The position numbers and the translations under genes were made by a program. DNA of 64,000 bases from an uncultured Tateyamaria sp. (GTDB lineage: Bacteria > Pseudomonadota > Alphaproteobacteria > Rhodobacterales > Rhodobacteraceae), in NCBI GenBank assembly GCA_947501275.1, contig CANMVD010000001.1:310001-374000 (forward strand). Reading direction: 5' to 3'. The notes under the pieces were generated by a model that did no database searches, was not told the DNA's origin, and saw only the letters and a list, made by a program, of their open reading frames with translations. Positions within the stretch are counted from its first letter, which is position 1; each line of letters begins with the position of its first letter. Positions 41,166 through 50,670 of this stretch are shown piece by piece.

Positions 41166-42368
41166 ATGGATCACGTGGTGGTTGTTGGCGCAGGTCAGGC
41201 GGGTGCATCCTGCGTGGCAAAATTGCGCAGCGGGGGTTTTGATGGGGCTGTGACCCTGATCGGGGCCGAGACCGTGCCCCCCTATCAACGCCCTCCTTTG
41301 TCCAAAGCGTATTTGCTGGGCGACATGACACTGGATCGCTTGTTCCTGCGCCCCGAAAGCTATTACGCAGACCAGAACATCACACTGCGCCTTGGCGCGG
41401 AGGTGACGCACATCGACGTCACCGCCCAAACGGTACATCTGGGGCCAGAGGCCATCAGCTACAGCGATCTGGTGCTGGCCACAGGTTCGTCTCCCCGACG
41501 GCTACCTGCATCCATCGGAGGCGCGCTTGACGGAGTGTTTGTCGTGCGTGATCTGGCGGACGTAGACGCGATGGCCGGGCATTTCGCACCCGACAAACGG
41601 GTCCTCATTGTGGGCGGTGGGTATATCGGGCTCGAAGCGGCGGCTGTGGCGTCCAAAAGGGGGTTAAACGTTACACTGGTGGAAATGTCAGACCGTATCC
41701 TGCAACGAGTTGCCGCGCCGGAAACAAGTGACTTCTTTCGCGACCTGCACCGCGCACATGGCGTGGATATCCGCGAAGGTGTCGGCCTGTCCCGCCTGAC
41801 CGGCACAACGGCAGTGACCGGGGCGGAGCTGTCGGATGGATCAACACTGGACGTAGATTTTGTTGTTGTAGGAGTGGGCATTACGCCCGGCACGGCCTTG
41901 GCCGAGGCTGCAGGTATCGACATCGACAACGGCATCAAGACAGACGCACAGGGGCGCACCTCGGCCCCTCATGTCTGGGCTGCGGGCGATTGCGCCTCTT
42001 TCCCTTATCGTGGCACCCGCATCCGCCTGGAGAGCGTGCCCAACGCCATTGATCAAGCCGAATGCGTGGCTGAAAACATCATGGGTGCTGGCGTCGATTA
42101 TGTGGCCAAGCCGTGGTTTTGGTCGGACCAATACGATGTGAAACTGCAAATTGCCGGGCTGAACACCGGTTATGACCGGGTTGTGACGCGCGATGGCGGT
42201 GCCGCCAAGTCGTTCTGGTATTACGCAGGTGACACTTTACTCGCAGTGGATGCGGCCAATGATCCGCGCGGCTATATGATCGGCAAACGCCTGATTGAGG
42301 CGGGCAAATCCGCCCCGGCTGACGTGGTGGCCGACCCGGAAAGCGACCTCAAGGCTTTGCTCAAGTGA
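41166..42368 (+). CDS. FAD-dependent ferredoxin/rhodocoxin-reductase-like oxidoreductase
   Basis: A 400-residue pyridine-nucleotide-disulfide-type flavoprotein: VVVVGAGQAGASC for FAD near the N terminus, VLIVGGGYIGLEAA for NAD(P)H near 150, and HVWAAGDCASFP near 280. Length and C-terminal reductase domain suit NADH:ferredoxin reductases that feed cytochrome P450s or Rieske oxygenases; no partner gene is present. ATG at 41166 chosen; it overlaps rsmD by GTGA at its end. Confidence 0.9.
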   Translation: MDHVVVVGAGQAGASCVAKLRSGGFDGAVTLIGAETVPPYQRPPLSKAYLLGDMTLDRLFLRPESYYADQNITLRLGAEVTHIDVTAQTVHLGPEAISYSDLVLATGSSPRRLPASIGGALDGVFVVRDLADVDAMAGHFAPDKRVLIVGGGYIGLEAAAVASKRGLNVTLVEMSDRILQRVAAPETSDFFRDLHRAHGVDIREGVGLSRLTGTTAVTGAELSDGSTLDVDFVVVGVGITPGTALAEAAGIDIDNGIKTDAQGRTSAPHVWAAGDCASFPYRGTRIRLESVPNAIDQAECVAENIMGAGVDYVAKPWFWSDQYDVKLQIAGLNTGYDRVVTRDGGAAKSFWYYAGDTLLAVDAANDPRGYMIGKRLIEAGKSAPADVVADPESDLKALLK

Positions 42369-42910
42369 GGATCATCGCAGGACGATGGCGCGGGATCCCC
42401 CTTGCAACCGTGGGCAAGGGCGACCCCGGCGCGCATTTGCGCCCCACCCCCGACCGCGTCCGCGAAAGCCTGTTTTCCATGCTCATGCACCGCGATGTTC
42501 TGGACGGCGCGCAGGTGCTTGATCTGTTTGCGGGCACAGGGGCGCTTGGGTTCGAGGCCCTGTCACGCGGCGCCGCCCATGCAACATTTGTCGAGAACGG
42601 GCGGGTTGGGCAAAAGCTGATCACCGAGAACATAAAAAAACTGGATGCAGGCGACGCCACCAAGCTGTTGCGCAGTGACGCGACACGGCTTGGGTCTTGG
42701 GATGGTGCGCCGTTTGACTTGATCTTTCTTGATCCACCCTATGGCAAGGGCATGGGCGCGCGCGCACTGACTGCCATACGTGGTTGGTGCGCGGACGGTG
42801 CGCTTGTCGTGTGGGAGGAAAGCGCGCCCATGACCGCGCCGAGTGGTTATTGCCTGTGCGATCACCGGCGCTTCGGCAGCACGCATGTTACGCTGCTGGA
42901 AACGTCATGA
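42365..42910 (+). CDS. rsmD: 16S rRNA guanine-966 N2-methyltransferase
   Basis: A 181-residue SAM methyltransferase opening MRIIAGRWRGIPLATVGKG, with RPTPDRVRESLFSML, the SAM motif VLDLFAGTGALGFEAL, and the catalytic LIFLDPPYGKG (DPPY). It modifies G966 of 16S rRNA. GTG start at 42365 overlaps the TGA of the reductase gene (GTGA). Confidence 0.94.
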   Translation: MRIIAGRWRGIPLATVGKGDPGAHLRPTPDRVRESLFSMLMHRDVLDGAQVLDLFAGTGALGFEALSRGAAHATFVENGRVGQKLITENIKKLDAGDATKLLRSDATRLGSWDGAPFDLIFLDPPYGKGMGARALTAIRGWCADGALVVWEESAPMTAPSGYCLCDHRRFGSTHVTLLETS

Positions 42911-42921
42911 GGCCAGCCGTT

Positions 42922-43440
42922 TTACCGCGTTTCAATAGAGATCGTGGTGCTCAGGAAAGGCGAGCCTGCGCTGCCCGAAGAAGCCGACTTTAGATCAACC
43001 TTGGTGCCGTTCACGACAAGCCGTCCTGTTAACCGCCGTCCATTGGCCCCGATTCTCAACTTGCCGGGTTGATAGGCCCCGATGTCCTGCGCCAAACGCT
43101 GCGCCAAACCTTCCACAGGGACAGCCCGCCCATCTACGATGCACAGCTTGCGCTTGCTGCTCGTATCGACAAGCACGTTCACGCTTGTGTTCCCAATCGA
43201 CCACTGGTCGTCATAAGACTTTCGGAACCCTTGTTTTTCGGCAGCCCGCGCGACCGCGGCCGCATCTGGAAAATGCGCCAGACAGGTTGCCTTGAACAGC
43301 GCGATCAACTGCGACTGAGAGTACACTTTGGCAGGATCGTAGTCGCGGTTTTTTGTCATGGCGTGTGCCACACCCAGCGTTAAACTGACGGCGATGACAA
43401 CACTGATTGTCCATCGAATGCGCAGGTTTCTTTTAGCCAC
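42922..43440 (-). CDS. Exported protein of unknown function, 172 aa
   Basis: Signal peptide (about 1-27, RIRWTISVVIAVSLTLGVAHA), then a secreted domain with two Cys (FKATCLAHFPDA and KRKLCIVDGRA) that could form a disulfide. Possible repeated SGSAGS linker near the C terminus. No family recognised. Convergent with rsmD with 11 bases between stops; the 73 bases upstream to map hold nothing recognisable. Confidence 0.75.
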   Translation of the reverse strand: MAKRNLRIRWTISVVIAVSLTLGVAHAMTKNRDYDPAKVYSQSQLIALFKATCLAHFPDAAAVARAAEKQGFRKSYDDQWSIGNTSVNVLVDTSSKRKLCIVDGRAVPVEGLAQRLAQDIGAYQPGKLRIGANGRRLTGRLVVNGTKVDLKSASSGSAGSPFLSTTISIETR

Positions 43441-43513
43441 AACAATCCCCTAACCAGAATGCTTCCGCCGATGTGGACGCGATCGCAACCGCGCCACACC
43501 GACTTATCTCATA

Positions 43514-44338
43514 TCAGCCATAAGTCGGATGAAATTTACCTGCCGGAGACAGGGTGAAAATCTCAACCCCCGTCTCAGTGACACCAACCGAATGTTCATA
43601 TTGCGCCGACAGCGACTTGTCCCGCGTCACGGCCGTCCAGTCGTCGGCCAGTGTCTTGGTTTCGGGGCGGCCCAGGTTGACCATCGGTTCAATCGTAAAG
43701 AACATCCCCGGTTCCAGAACAGCGCCTGTGCCCGGGCGACCGTAGTGCAACACGTTGGGCGGGGCGTGGAATACACGGCCCAAACCGTGCCCGCAGAAAT
43801 CCCGCACCACGGACATGCGATGGCTTTCGACAAAGGACTGGATTGCGTGACCAATGTCGCCAAAGGTATTGCCTGGTTTGACGGCCTCAATCCCCAACAT
43901 CAGCGCATCATGGGTCACTTCGATCAGACGCTCGGCCTTGCGGGGCAGCTTGCCAGCCACGTACATCCGCGAGGTGTCGCCAAACCAACCGTCAACAATA
44001 ACGGTGACGTCGATGTTCAGAATGTCCCCATCCTTTAGCACCTTGTCTCCCGGAATACCGTGACACACCACGTGGTTCACGCTGATGCAACTGGCGTGCT
44101 TGTACCCTTTGTACCCGATGGTTGCTGATTTCGCGCCCGCGTCCTCGACCATCTTTGTGATGACCCGATCAATCTCACCCGTCGTTTGCCCCGGGAACAC
44201 AAGATCCGCCATTGCATCCAGCACCTCGGCGGCCAAACGGCCAGCGGCGTGCATTCCAGCAAAATCCGCCGAATCATAAATGCGGATGCCGTCCTTGGTC
44301 AGACGTCCTCGGCTTTCATCCTTCACTGCACGCTCCAT
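43514..44338 (-). CDS. map: Type I methionine aminopeptidase
   Basis: A 274-residue pita-bread metalloenzyme removing initiator Met. Metal ligands appear in DGDILNIDVTVIVDGWFGDTS (two Asp), CGHGLGRVFH (His), FFTIEPMVNLG (Glu) and the EHSVGVTE segment (Glu/His). VCHGIPGDKVL is the conserved substrate-pocket His region. ATG at 44338 is chosen; a GTG at 44347 would add three residues. Confidence 0.95.
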   Translation of the reverse strand: MERAVKDESRGRLTKDGIRIYDSADFAGMHAAGRLAAEVLDAMADLVFPGQTTGEIDRVITKMVEDAGAKSATIGYKGYKHASCISVNHVVCHGIPGDKVLKDGDILNIDVTVIVDGWFGDTSRMYVAGKLPRKAERLIEVTHDALMLGIEAVKPGNTFGDIGHAIQSFVESHRMSVVRDFCGHGLGRVFHAPPNVLHYGRPGTGAVLEPGMFFTIEPMVNLGRPETKTLADDWTAVTRDKSLSAQYEHSVGVTETGVEIFTLSPAGKFHPTYG

Positions 44339-44393
44339 CGGTCGCACTCTCGCTTGTATTCTGTTGCACTGCGCAAAATTTGGCCAATCACCT

Positions 44394-45098
44394 TTATCTT
44401 AGCACAATTAGGGCATCGCCAACAGAGACCCCCTTGGGCGTGATATGGGTGCCAAAGCACAGCGTGTCCACCCCAACAGATGTCGCATGTGCGTAGGCTT
44501 CGCCGTAGGCCGGGTCGATGTCACATGCCAGATCAAAACGATCGCAATCCGTGCGCTGTACAAGATACAGCATGACCGCCTTGTGTCCCGCTTCGACCAC
44601 ACGGGCTAGTTCAGCCAGATGCTTAGCTCCGCGCGCGGTGACCGAGTCGGGAAATTCCGCCAAACCGGTCTGACGCGACAGGGTGACAGACTTTACCTCG
44701 ACATACGCGTCCGGCAGCCCAGCACCCTGCAACAAAAAGTCGATGCGGCTGTTTTCGCCGTATTTCTGCTCCGGGCGCACAGTGTCATAGGCCGCCAACG
44801 GGGCAATCTCGCGGGCCTCAAGGGCAGCCCGCAATGCTCGATTTGGCACGGAGGTATCAACGCCGGTAAAATGCCCATTCCGATGCTCGACCAGCCGCCA
44901 GCCGAATTTCAGCTTTTTCTTAGGATCGTCATTGGGCTCCAGCCAGATCCGTGTACCCGGCTCTGCAAGCCCCATCATCGACCCGGGGTTGGCGCAGTGC
45001 GCCACCACTTCGCGCCCGTCGTCGAGCCTGCAATCGGCCAGAAAGCGTTTGTAGCGCCGGATCAGAGTGGCGGGGACAAGTTCGGTTTGAAAGCGCAT
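44394..45098 (-). CDS. sfsA: SfsA-family DNA/RNA nuclease-like protein
   Basis: A 234-residue protein matching SfsA throughout: MRFQTELVPATLIRRYKRFL, VVAHCANPGSMMGLAEPG, EQKYGENSRIDFLLQGAG and DAYVEVKSVTLSR, which contains the D..ExK nuclease core, then FPDSVTARGAKHLAEL. First named for sugar-fermentation stimulation; the PD-(D/E)xK fold implies nuclease activity. ATG 45098. Upstream of map on the same strand. Confidence 0.93.
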   Translation of the reverse strand: MRFQTELVPATLIRRYKRFLADCRLDDGREVVAHCANPGSMMGLAEPGTRIWLEPNDDPKKKLKFGWRLVEHRNGHFTGVDTSVPNRALRAALEAREIAPLAAYDTVRPEQKYGENSRIDFLLQGAGLPDAYVEVKSVTLSRQTGLAEFPDSVTARGAKHLAELARVVEAGHKAVMLYLVQRTDCDRFDLACDIDPAYGEAYAHATSVGVDTLCFGTHITPKGVSVGDALIVLR

Positions 45099-45173
45099 GG
45101 GGTGCGCCCTATACCCAACAGGTGCGATGCTCAAGAAGGCACCCCGTAGTGCCGCGCCCAAGGAGACCTGCCC

Positions 45174-45896
45174 ATGTCCAACCCCACCGCCGCGATGCTG
45201 GTCATCGGAGACGAAATCCTGTCAGGCCGCACCCGCGATGCCAATATGTACCATCTGGCCGGGCAGCTGACCGAGCACGGGATCGACCTCAAGGAAGTGC
45301 GCGTGGTCAGTGACGACAGGGACGCGATCGTCGGTGCGGTCAAAGCCCTGTCTGCCACCTATGATACTGTCTTTACATCCGGTGGTATTGGGCCGACCCA
45401 TGATGACATCACAGCCGACTGTATTGCCGCAGCCTTTGACGCCCATATTGATGTGCGGGACGACGCGCGCGCCTTGCTGGCCGCCCACTACGCCAAGACA
45501 GGGTCCGAGTTGAACCAAGCTCGCCTGCGCATGGCACGCATTCCCGATGGCGCTACGCTGATCGAAAACCCCGTTAGTGTGGCGCCCGGTTTCACGATGA
45601 GCAACGTCCACGTGATGGCAGGGGTGCCCAGTGTTTTTCAGGCCATGGTCGCGACAGTGTTGCCGACGCTCACTGGGGGCGATCCCCTGATCTCGCGCAC
45701 CTTGCGGATTGACCGCGGCGAAGGTGACATTGCAGGCCCCTTGGGCACCATCGCCGCTGCACATCCCGACCTCAGCATCGGGTCTTACCCGTTCCAGAAG
45801 GATGGTAAATTCGGCGCAAACATCGTGATCCGAGGTACAAACGGAGCGCAGGTGGACACAGCCATGGCTGAGCTGTCCGCCCAGTTTCCTGAATGA
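45174..45896 (+). CDS. CinA-like competence/molybdopterin-binding-domain protein
   Basis: A 240-residue protein consisting of the MoCF/CinA N-terminal domain: MLVIGDEILSGRTRDANMYH, VFTSGGIGPTHDDITADCI and NPVSVAPGFTMSNVHVMAGV. Family members hydrolyse ADP-ribose-type or pyridine nucleotide substrates, or bind molybdopterin; the C-terminal deamidase of full CinA is missing. It overlaps the next gene by ATGA. Confidence 0.9.
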   Translation: MSNPTAAMLVIGDEILSGRTRDANMYHLAGQLTEHGIDLKEVRVVSDDRDAIVGAVKALSATYDTVFTSGGIGPTHDDITADCIAAAFDAHIDVRDDARALLAAHYAKTGSELNQARLRMARIPDGATLIENPVSVAPGFTMSNVHVMAGVPSVFQAMVATVLPTLTGGDPLISRTLRIDRGEGDIAGPLGTIAAAHPDLSIGSYPFQKDGKFGANIVIRGTNGAQVDTAMAELSAQFPE

Positions 45897-46609
45897 CAAC
45901 ACCTGACGCTTTTTATGCCGGGATCGAAGCGACCTGGCCTCCCGCCAGTAGCACCCGGCTGGGCGTCTGGACACTGCGTGACGGGCAAGGCGGAGGAAAG
46001 CGTGTGTCCGCCGCAACCGCACATGGCCCCACAACACCCGAAGAAATCGCGGAAGCCGAAGCCGGGATGCCGCACCCTTTGTTCATGATAACGGACAAGG
46101 ACGGCGCGCTCGATGATCAACTGGCCGCTCGTGGCTACGAAGTTTTGGACCCAACCAACGGCTATGCCACCCCGATCACCACACTCACCGATATACCTGT
46201 GCCCCGTGTTACGGCCTTTGCGGTCTGGGAACCGCTGGCCATCATGGAAGAAATCTGGGCTGCGGGCGGCATTGGTCCGGCCCGTCTTGCCATCATGCAC
46301 AGGGCCAAGACCAAAACGGCGATCCTTGCCCGCCACAAAGACAAGCCCGCAGGCGCGGCCTTTGTCGCGGTACACGGGTCGATCGCCATGGTGCACGCCG
46401 TCGAGGTTCTGGAACACCAGCGGCGCGCGGGCGTGGCCCAGTGGATGATGCGCCGCGCCGCCTTCTGGGCGCAGGACCAAGGTGCCGACACAATCGCTGT
46501 TTTGTGCACACAAGCGAACACAGCCGCAAATGCGCTTTATCAACAGTTGGGTTTCACGCGCGTCTGTGGCTATCATTACAGACAAGCCCCGAGCACCGCC
46601 AAACCCTAG
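45893..46609 (+). CDS. GNAT-family N-acetyltransferase
   Basis: A 238-residue protein; the GNAT core lies in the C-terminal half with VHAVEVLEHQRRAGVAQWMM (motif A, Q/R-x-x-G-x-A-like loop) and TQANTAANALYQQLGFTRV (motif B). Its N-terminal half (FYAGIEATWPPA and PHPLFMITDKDG) is less conserved. Substrate unknown. Coupled to the CinA-like gene upstream by ATGA. Confidence 0.86.
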   Translation: MTTPDAFYAGIEATWPPASSTRLGVWTLRDGQGGGKRVSAATAHGPTTPEEIAEAEAGMPHPLFMITDKDGALDDQLAARGYEVLDPTNGYATPITTLTDIPVPRVTAFAVWEPLAIMEEIWAAGGIGPARLAIMHRAKTKTAILARHKDKPAGAAFVAVHGSIAMVHAVEVLEHQRRAGVAQWMMRRAAFWAQDQGADTIAVLCTQANTAANALYQQLGFTRVCGYHYRQAPSTAKP

Positions 46610-46616
46610 AGGCCCC

Positions 46617-47183
46617 ATGACCGATCAGCCAACTGCCCTAGACCTGCCGATGGTCGACCCGCTGCCTCCGGCGACGCAAAAGTACTTTGATATCTGTCAG
46701 GACAAGCTGGGCATGGTACCCAATGTGCTCAAGGCACATGCGTTCGACATCGCCAAACTCGACGCTTTTACCGGGCTTTACAACGATCTGATGCTGGCCG
46801 ACAGCGGGCTGAGCAAGCTGGAACGCGAAATGATTGCTGTTGTGGTAAGCGCAACTAACCGCTGTTTTTACTGTCTAACAGCGCATGGCGCGGCTGTGCG
46901 ACAGCTCTCGGGCAATCCTGCGCTTGGGGAACAATTGGTGATGAACTGGCGTGTAGCGGATGTGGACGCGCGGACACGTGCGATGCTGGGCTTCGCCGAA
47001 GCTGTAACCAAAGCCTCCGCCGAGATCACCGAAGCTGACAGGCAGAGCCTGCGCGATCTCGGCTTCAGCGATCGCGATATCTGGGACATCATCAACGTGG
47101 CCGCCTTTTTCAACATGTCAAACCGCGTGGCCAGCGCAACTGCCATGGCGCCCAACCCTGAATATCACGGACAGGCCCGCTGA
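46617..47183 (+). CDS. AhpD-like/carboxymuconolactone-decarboxylase-family peroxidase-related protein
   Basis: A 188-residue helical protein with the AhpD redox motif CFYCLTAHG (Cys83, Cys86, His90) and the preceding LSKLEREMIAVVVSATNR. This is the peroxidase-related AhpD subfamily, expected to act as a thiol-dependent peroxidase or disulfide reductase. ATG at 46617 sits 7 bases after the GNAT stop; the longer upstream frame is read-through of that gene. Confidence 0.9.
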   Translation: MTDQPTALDLPMVDPLPPATQKYFDICQDKLGMVPNVLKAHAFDIAKLDAFTGLYNDLMLADSGLSKLEREMIAVVVSATNRCFYCLTAHGAAVRQLSGNPALGEQLVMNWRVADVDARTRAMLGFAEAVTKASAEITEADRQSLRDLGFSDRDIWDIINVAAFFNMSNRVASATAMAPNPEYHGQAR

Positions 47184-47185
47184 GC

Positions 47186-48121
47186 GTGCCGCGCGCTCTT
47201 GGCATCCTGTTCTGCCTGTTGCTGGCCGCTCCGGGCCATGCCTTGCAACTGGAATTGCCACGCAACGCACGCCAGACGGCCGCGCGCGACAGTGCGCTTG
47301 AACAGGTGTCTGTGCCCATTGCACCCTTTGCCGAAGGGAGCCTGCACACTGAACTGATCGAGGGGCCCGTGCAGCGGCGCGCTTACCAGATCAACGCGGC
47401 CGGACTGACGCCGCTGCAAATCCTCGCGCCACTGCGCGCGCAGATAGACGCGGCTGGGTATCAGGTGCTGCTGGATTGCAATCACATCACCTGCGGCGGA
47501 TTTGATTTCCGCTTTGCCGTTGATGTCCTGCCTGCCCCCAACATGTACGTAAACATCCGCGCCTTTCACTACCTGTCAGCGCGCAATGCAACCACCGGGG
47601 ATGCCGTGACATTGCTGGCCAGTGCCGCCGACAGCACGGCCTATCTGCAGATTATCCAAGTCGGCGAAGGCTCTATTTCCCAAACCGGCCCGGAGCCTGC
47701 ACCCGTACCAAACGATCCCCAGATCGTTGAGGTAGATGCCACCGGTTTTGCCGCAAACCTGCTGGAAACGGGATCAGCTGTCTTGAATAGCCTCGACTTT
47801 GCAGTGGGCACCACGACACTGGCAGAGGGTCCGTCGACCGAACTTGAAGCGTTGGCAGACCTTCTCAACGCGCGCCCCAACCTGTTGGTGGCTGTGGTCG
47901 GGCACACCGACACGATTGGCGGGCTTGAGGCCAACATAAACGTGTCACGCGCCCGCGCGCGCGCCGTCCGGGCACGCCTGATCGAAAGCTACGGCGTGAG
48001 CGGTGCGCAGGTCCAGGCAGAAGGGATGGGATACCTGTCGCCTGTCGCCTCAAACCTAACGGAGCCGGGCCGCGAGGCAAACCGCCGGGTCGAAGTGATC
48101 GTCGTGCGCGAAGACGAGTGA
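47186..48121 (+). CDS. OmpA-family exported protein
   Basis: A 311-residue protein with signal peptide (LGILFCLLLAAPGHA, cleavage near residue 19), an N-terminal region with one Cys pair (LLDCNHITCGGFDF), and a C-terminal OmpA-like peptidoglycan-binding domain including VAVVGHTDTIGGLEANINVS and NRRVEVIVV. GTG start at 47186, two bases after the AhpD-like stop; last gene of a four-gene plus-strand run. The 204 bases after it (48122-48325) show nothing recognisable. Confidence 0.88.
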   Translation: MPRALGILFCLLLAAPGHALQLELPRNARQTAARDSALEQVSVPIAPFAEGSLHTELIEGPVQRRAYQINAAGLTPLQILAPLRAQIDAAGYQVLLDCNHITCGGFDFRFAVDVLPAPNMYVNIRAFHYLSARNATTGDAVTLLASAADSTAYLQIIQVGEGSISQTGPEPAPVPNDPQIVEVDATGFAANLLETGSAVLNSLDFAVGTTTLAEGPSTELEALADLLNARPNLLVAVVGHTDTIGGLEANINVSRARARAVRARLIESYGVSGAQVQAEGMGYLSPVASNLTEPGREANRRVEVIVVREDE

Positions 48122-48325
48122 AGTTTGGCCAAACCGGATGGGCATATTGGACCCATGACGTAACGGGGCAAGAAACACTTCTGCAGTTTGCAGATCCTAT
48201 GCTGCTGCGAAACCATCTGCCACTTACGTCAGCTTTGGTAGAGAATAGCCAACCCGCATATGGACGGCGCGCGGATAAACTGGCCTCACCAGCGACACGT
48301 CACGGGCGGCATGGACGTGCTGCGC

Positions 48326-48712
48326 TCATGCGTTTGGGTGATGGCAAACCGCTTCGATATTGTGGCCGTCTGGATCAAGAACAAAAGCCGCGTAGTAGTC
48401 TGCGTGATAGTGGGCGCGAATACCCGGCGGCCCGTTGTCCGTCCCACCCGCACGGATTGCGGCCGCATGAAAGGCATCTACTTGCGCAACCGATTTGGCC
48501 TGCAAGGCGACATGCATCAGCCCGCTGGTCGCGTTTTCTTCAGCCAGCCAGAACCACGCGCGGTTGTCCCCATAGCCGGTCACTTTCACACCGTTCGTAT
48601 GCTCAAGCGGCACATCAAACACCCGTTGAACGCCCAAAGGCGCAAATGCTGAATCGTAGAACGCCGTGGATCGCGCAAAGTCCGTGACACCAAACGTGAT
48701 ATGATCGATCAT
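48326..48712 (-). CDS. VOC-family protein
   Basis: A 128-residue glyoxalase-fold protein: MIDHITFGVTDFARSTAFYD (His4 as a metal-ligand candidate), LMHVALQAKSVAQVDAFH and AFVLDPDGHNIEAVCH (Glu near 120). Close to lactoylglutathione-lyase-like proteins of unknown substrate. Downstream on the same strand of the LysR gene but separated from it by a terminator. Confidence 0.88.
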   Translation of the reverse strand: MIDHITFGVTDFARSTAFYDSAFAPLGVQRVFDVPLEHTNGVKVTGYGDNRAWFWLAEENATSGLMHVALQAKSVAQVDAFHAAAIRAGGTDNGPPGIRAHYHADYYAAFVLDPDGHNIEAVCHHPNA

Positions 48713-48777
48713 ACGTCACCCCCTCTCGCCAGATTGCGCGGCGGATAGGCACAATGCAATCCGCAATGACCAGCAAC

Positions 48778-48808
48778 AAAAAAGCCCCGATGCGCGATGC
48801 ACCGGGGC
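48778..48808 (-). terminator. Rho-independent terminator of the LysR gene
   Basis: Read on the minus strand: GCCCCG...CGGGGC outer stem with an inner TGC/GCA pairing (48784-48808), followed by six T (48783-48778). It begins 30 bases after the stop codon at 48838. Confidence 0.88.
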
Positions 48809-48837
48809 AGGTCAACCGAGGGGAGGTTGGTTGTCTA

Positions 48838-49743
48838 CTACCAGTCTGAAGGACCTTTATCTGCAAAGGCGTGGACCAGAAAATCAATGAAAGCGCGCAC
48901 TTTGGGCTGCGTGAAGCGACCAGGAGGATAGACGGCGTATATACCTTGGGTTTCCATGGGCAATTCGGGGATCGCGTCTACGACCAGCCCCCGCTCCATC
49001 GCTTCGGCATAAAGGAAGCTGGGCAAATAGGCGATGCCAAGACCCGATATTGCTGCGTTCAACAGGGATTGACCGTCATTGACCGACAACCAGCCTGCGG
49101 TGCGTACCTGACGCTTTTCACCAGATGGCGCTGTCAGTTTCCACACATTGCCCGAAGACTGGTTGGAATAGTGCAGCAACTTGTGCTCGTTCAGATCGTC
49201 AATCTTGTCAGGGCGACCATATTGTTCAAAGTATTTTGGGCTCGCGATCATACGCTTTGTGGTTTCGGTCAGCTTGCGAGCGCGCAGGGTACTGTCTTCC
49301 AGCTCACCAATACGCACGGCCATATCAAAACCTTCGGAAATCAGTTCTACATAGCGGTTGTTGAGAACCATGTTGACGGTGATGTCCGGGAAATCCTCTA
49401 GGAACTCGGACAAACGCGGGGACAGATGGTTCACACCAAAATCCGTGGCAACCGAAATCCGCAACAGGCCAGAAGGGGCCGATTGCATCGACGTGACCAG
49501 CGAATCCGCTTCGCCTGCGTCATTCAGGACACGGCGCGCACGGTCATAGTAGGCCAGACCAATTTCGGTTGGGCTGACACGACGGGTTGTGCGGTTCAAC
49601 AGGCGGGCACCCAGACGGGCCTCCAGCGACGATACGTGCTTGGAGACGGCGGATTTGGAAATCCCCATCTTCTTGGCGGCATCAGTAAAGCCACCTTGGT
49701 CGACGACCGTGGCAAAGGCTTCCATCTCGGTAAGGCGGTCCAT
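48838..49743 (-). CDS. LysR-family transcriptional regulator
   Basis: A 301-residue LTTR of the DsdC/CrgA-like subgroup: winged helix at about 3-62 (MEAFATVVDQGGFTDAAKKM, SKSAVSKHVSSLEARLGARL) and a periplasmic-binding-like effector domain (LLRISVATDFGVNHLSPRLS, ISGLGIAYLPSFLYAEAMER). ATG at 49743 has GGGA upstream. The regulated gene is not evident: the neighbouring VOC gene is in the same direction, and the 156-base gap upstream separates it from the anti-sigma gene. Confidence 0.93.
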   Translation of the reverse strand: MDRLTEMEAFATVVDQGGFTDAAKKMGISKSAVSKHVSSLEARLGARLLNRTTRRVSPTEIGLAYYDRARRVLNDAGEADSLVTSMQSAPSGLLRISVATDFGVNHLSPRLSEFLEDFPDITVNMVLNNRYVELISEGFDMAVRIGELEDSTLRARKLTETTKRMIASPKYFEQYGRPDKIDDLNEHKLLHYSNQSSGNVWKLTAPSGEKRQVRTAGWLSVNDGQSLLNAAISGLGIAYLPSFLYAEAMERGLVVDAIPELPMETQGIYAVYPPGRFTQPKVRAFIDFLVHAFADKGPSDW

Positions 49744-49899
49744 GCCCGTCCCTTTCATCTTGCGTTTCGAGGAACAGGTATGTCGTCCAATCAGGGCAGG
49801 ATCAGGGCAAAGACGGGATAATATCAGGGTGATTGCGGGGATCGTTGATGGCATGGAAACGACGAAACAGTCGTTTACACGTGGGTGCGCGGGACCAGT

Positions 49900-50670
49900 T
49901 TAGGCCCCGACACTCCAGTTGCGGAAGGTGTCAGCTTCGCTTTCGAGCGGTGCCGCATCCTCGCCTCCGATCAGCAAATAGCCAAAACCGGGCGTGTTCC
50001 AGCGCGCAAGGGCCATACCTTGGGCCGCCCCCATGCTGACGGGTTTGCCATCAGGGCCGGCAGGCAGGATACACAGGGCAACCGGTGTTCCGTCTTCGCG
50101 CTGAAACGCAATCTGGATCAGCGGCTTGCCACGGAAGGCCAGCACTTGCGCACGTTTGAAGGTCAGCCCGTCCGCTTCGGGCAAGGACGTTAGATCAAGG
50201 CCCAGTTCATCGGAAACTGCAGCCAACTGCACGGCGGCATCCGTCTCGGTCGGGGAGACATCGCGCAAGGTCGCCTCGGTATAAAGCGACTGATACGAGG
50301 CCACAAAAGCTACCCAACCCGGCGCAGGAGCCGGGGGCGGCGTTCCCAATCCGGTGAACAGGGCCACGGCCAGACCAGCGGCAATACCCGTTCCAAAGGT
50401 GCCCAAGCCCCATCCCCAGCCAAAACGAGATTTTGCTTGTTGCGGCGCCGGCTCTGCCATTTCCGGGAAATAGGGCATCTCGGGCGCATCTGCGAGAAGG
50501 GCATCATAGGCCTCGACCAGGGCGACCTTGGGGAAATCAAGCGCCGCGATCTGGGCGTTCAGGTCGTCGTCCGTTTCCATCTGCGTGGCGATAGCAAAGG
50601 CCAGCTCGTCCTCTGCCTCCCCATCAAGGAATGCGGTCAACTCTTCATCTGTGTACTGACGATTACTCAT
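49900..50670 (-). CDS. Anti-sigma factor, membrane-anchored
   Basis: A 256-residue protein: an N-terminal acidic anti-sigma-like region (YTDEELTAFLDGEAEDELAF), one membrane helix (about 90-108, FGTGIAAGLAVALFTGLG), and an extracytoplasmic domain (LDLTSLPEADGLTFKRAQVL, IAFQREDGTPVALCILPAG). The ECF gene directly upstream overlaps it by ATGA, which identifies it as the cognate inhibitor. No Cys/His zinc motif is visible. Confidence 0.85.
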   Translation of the reverse strand: MSNRQYTDEELTAFLDGEAEDELAFAIATQMETDDDLNAQIAALDFPKVALVEAYDALLADAPEMPYFPEMAEPAPQQAKSRFGWGWGLGTFGTGIAAGLAVALFTGLGTPPPAPAPGWVAFVASYQSLYTEATLRDVSPTETDAAVQLAAVSDELGLDLTSLPEADGLTFKRAQVLAFRGKPLIQIAFQREDGTPVALCILPAGPDGKPVSMGAAQGMALARWNTPGFGYLLIGGEDAAPLESEADTFRNWSVGA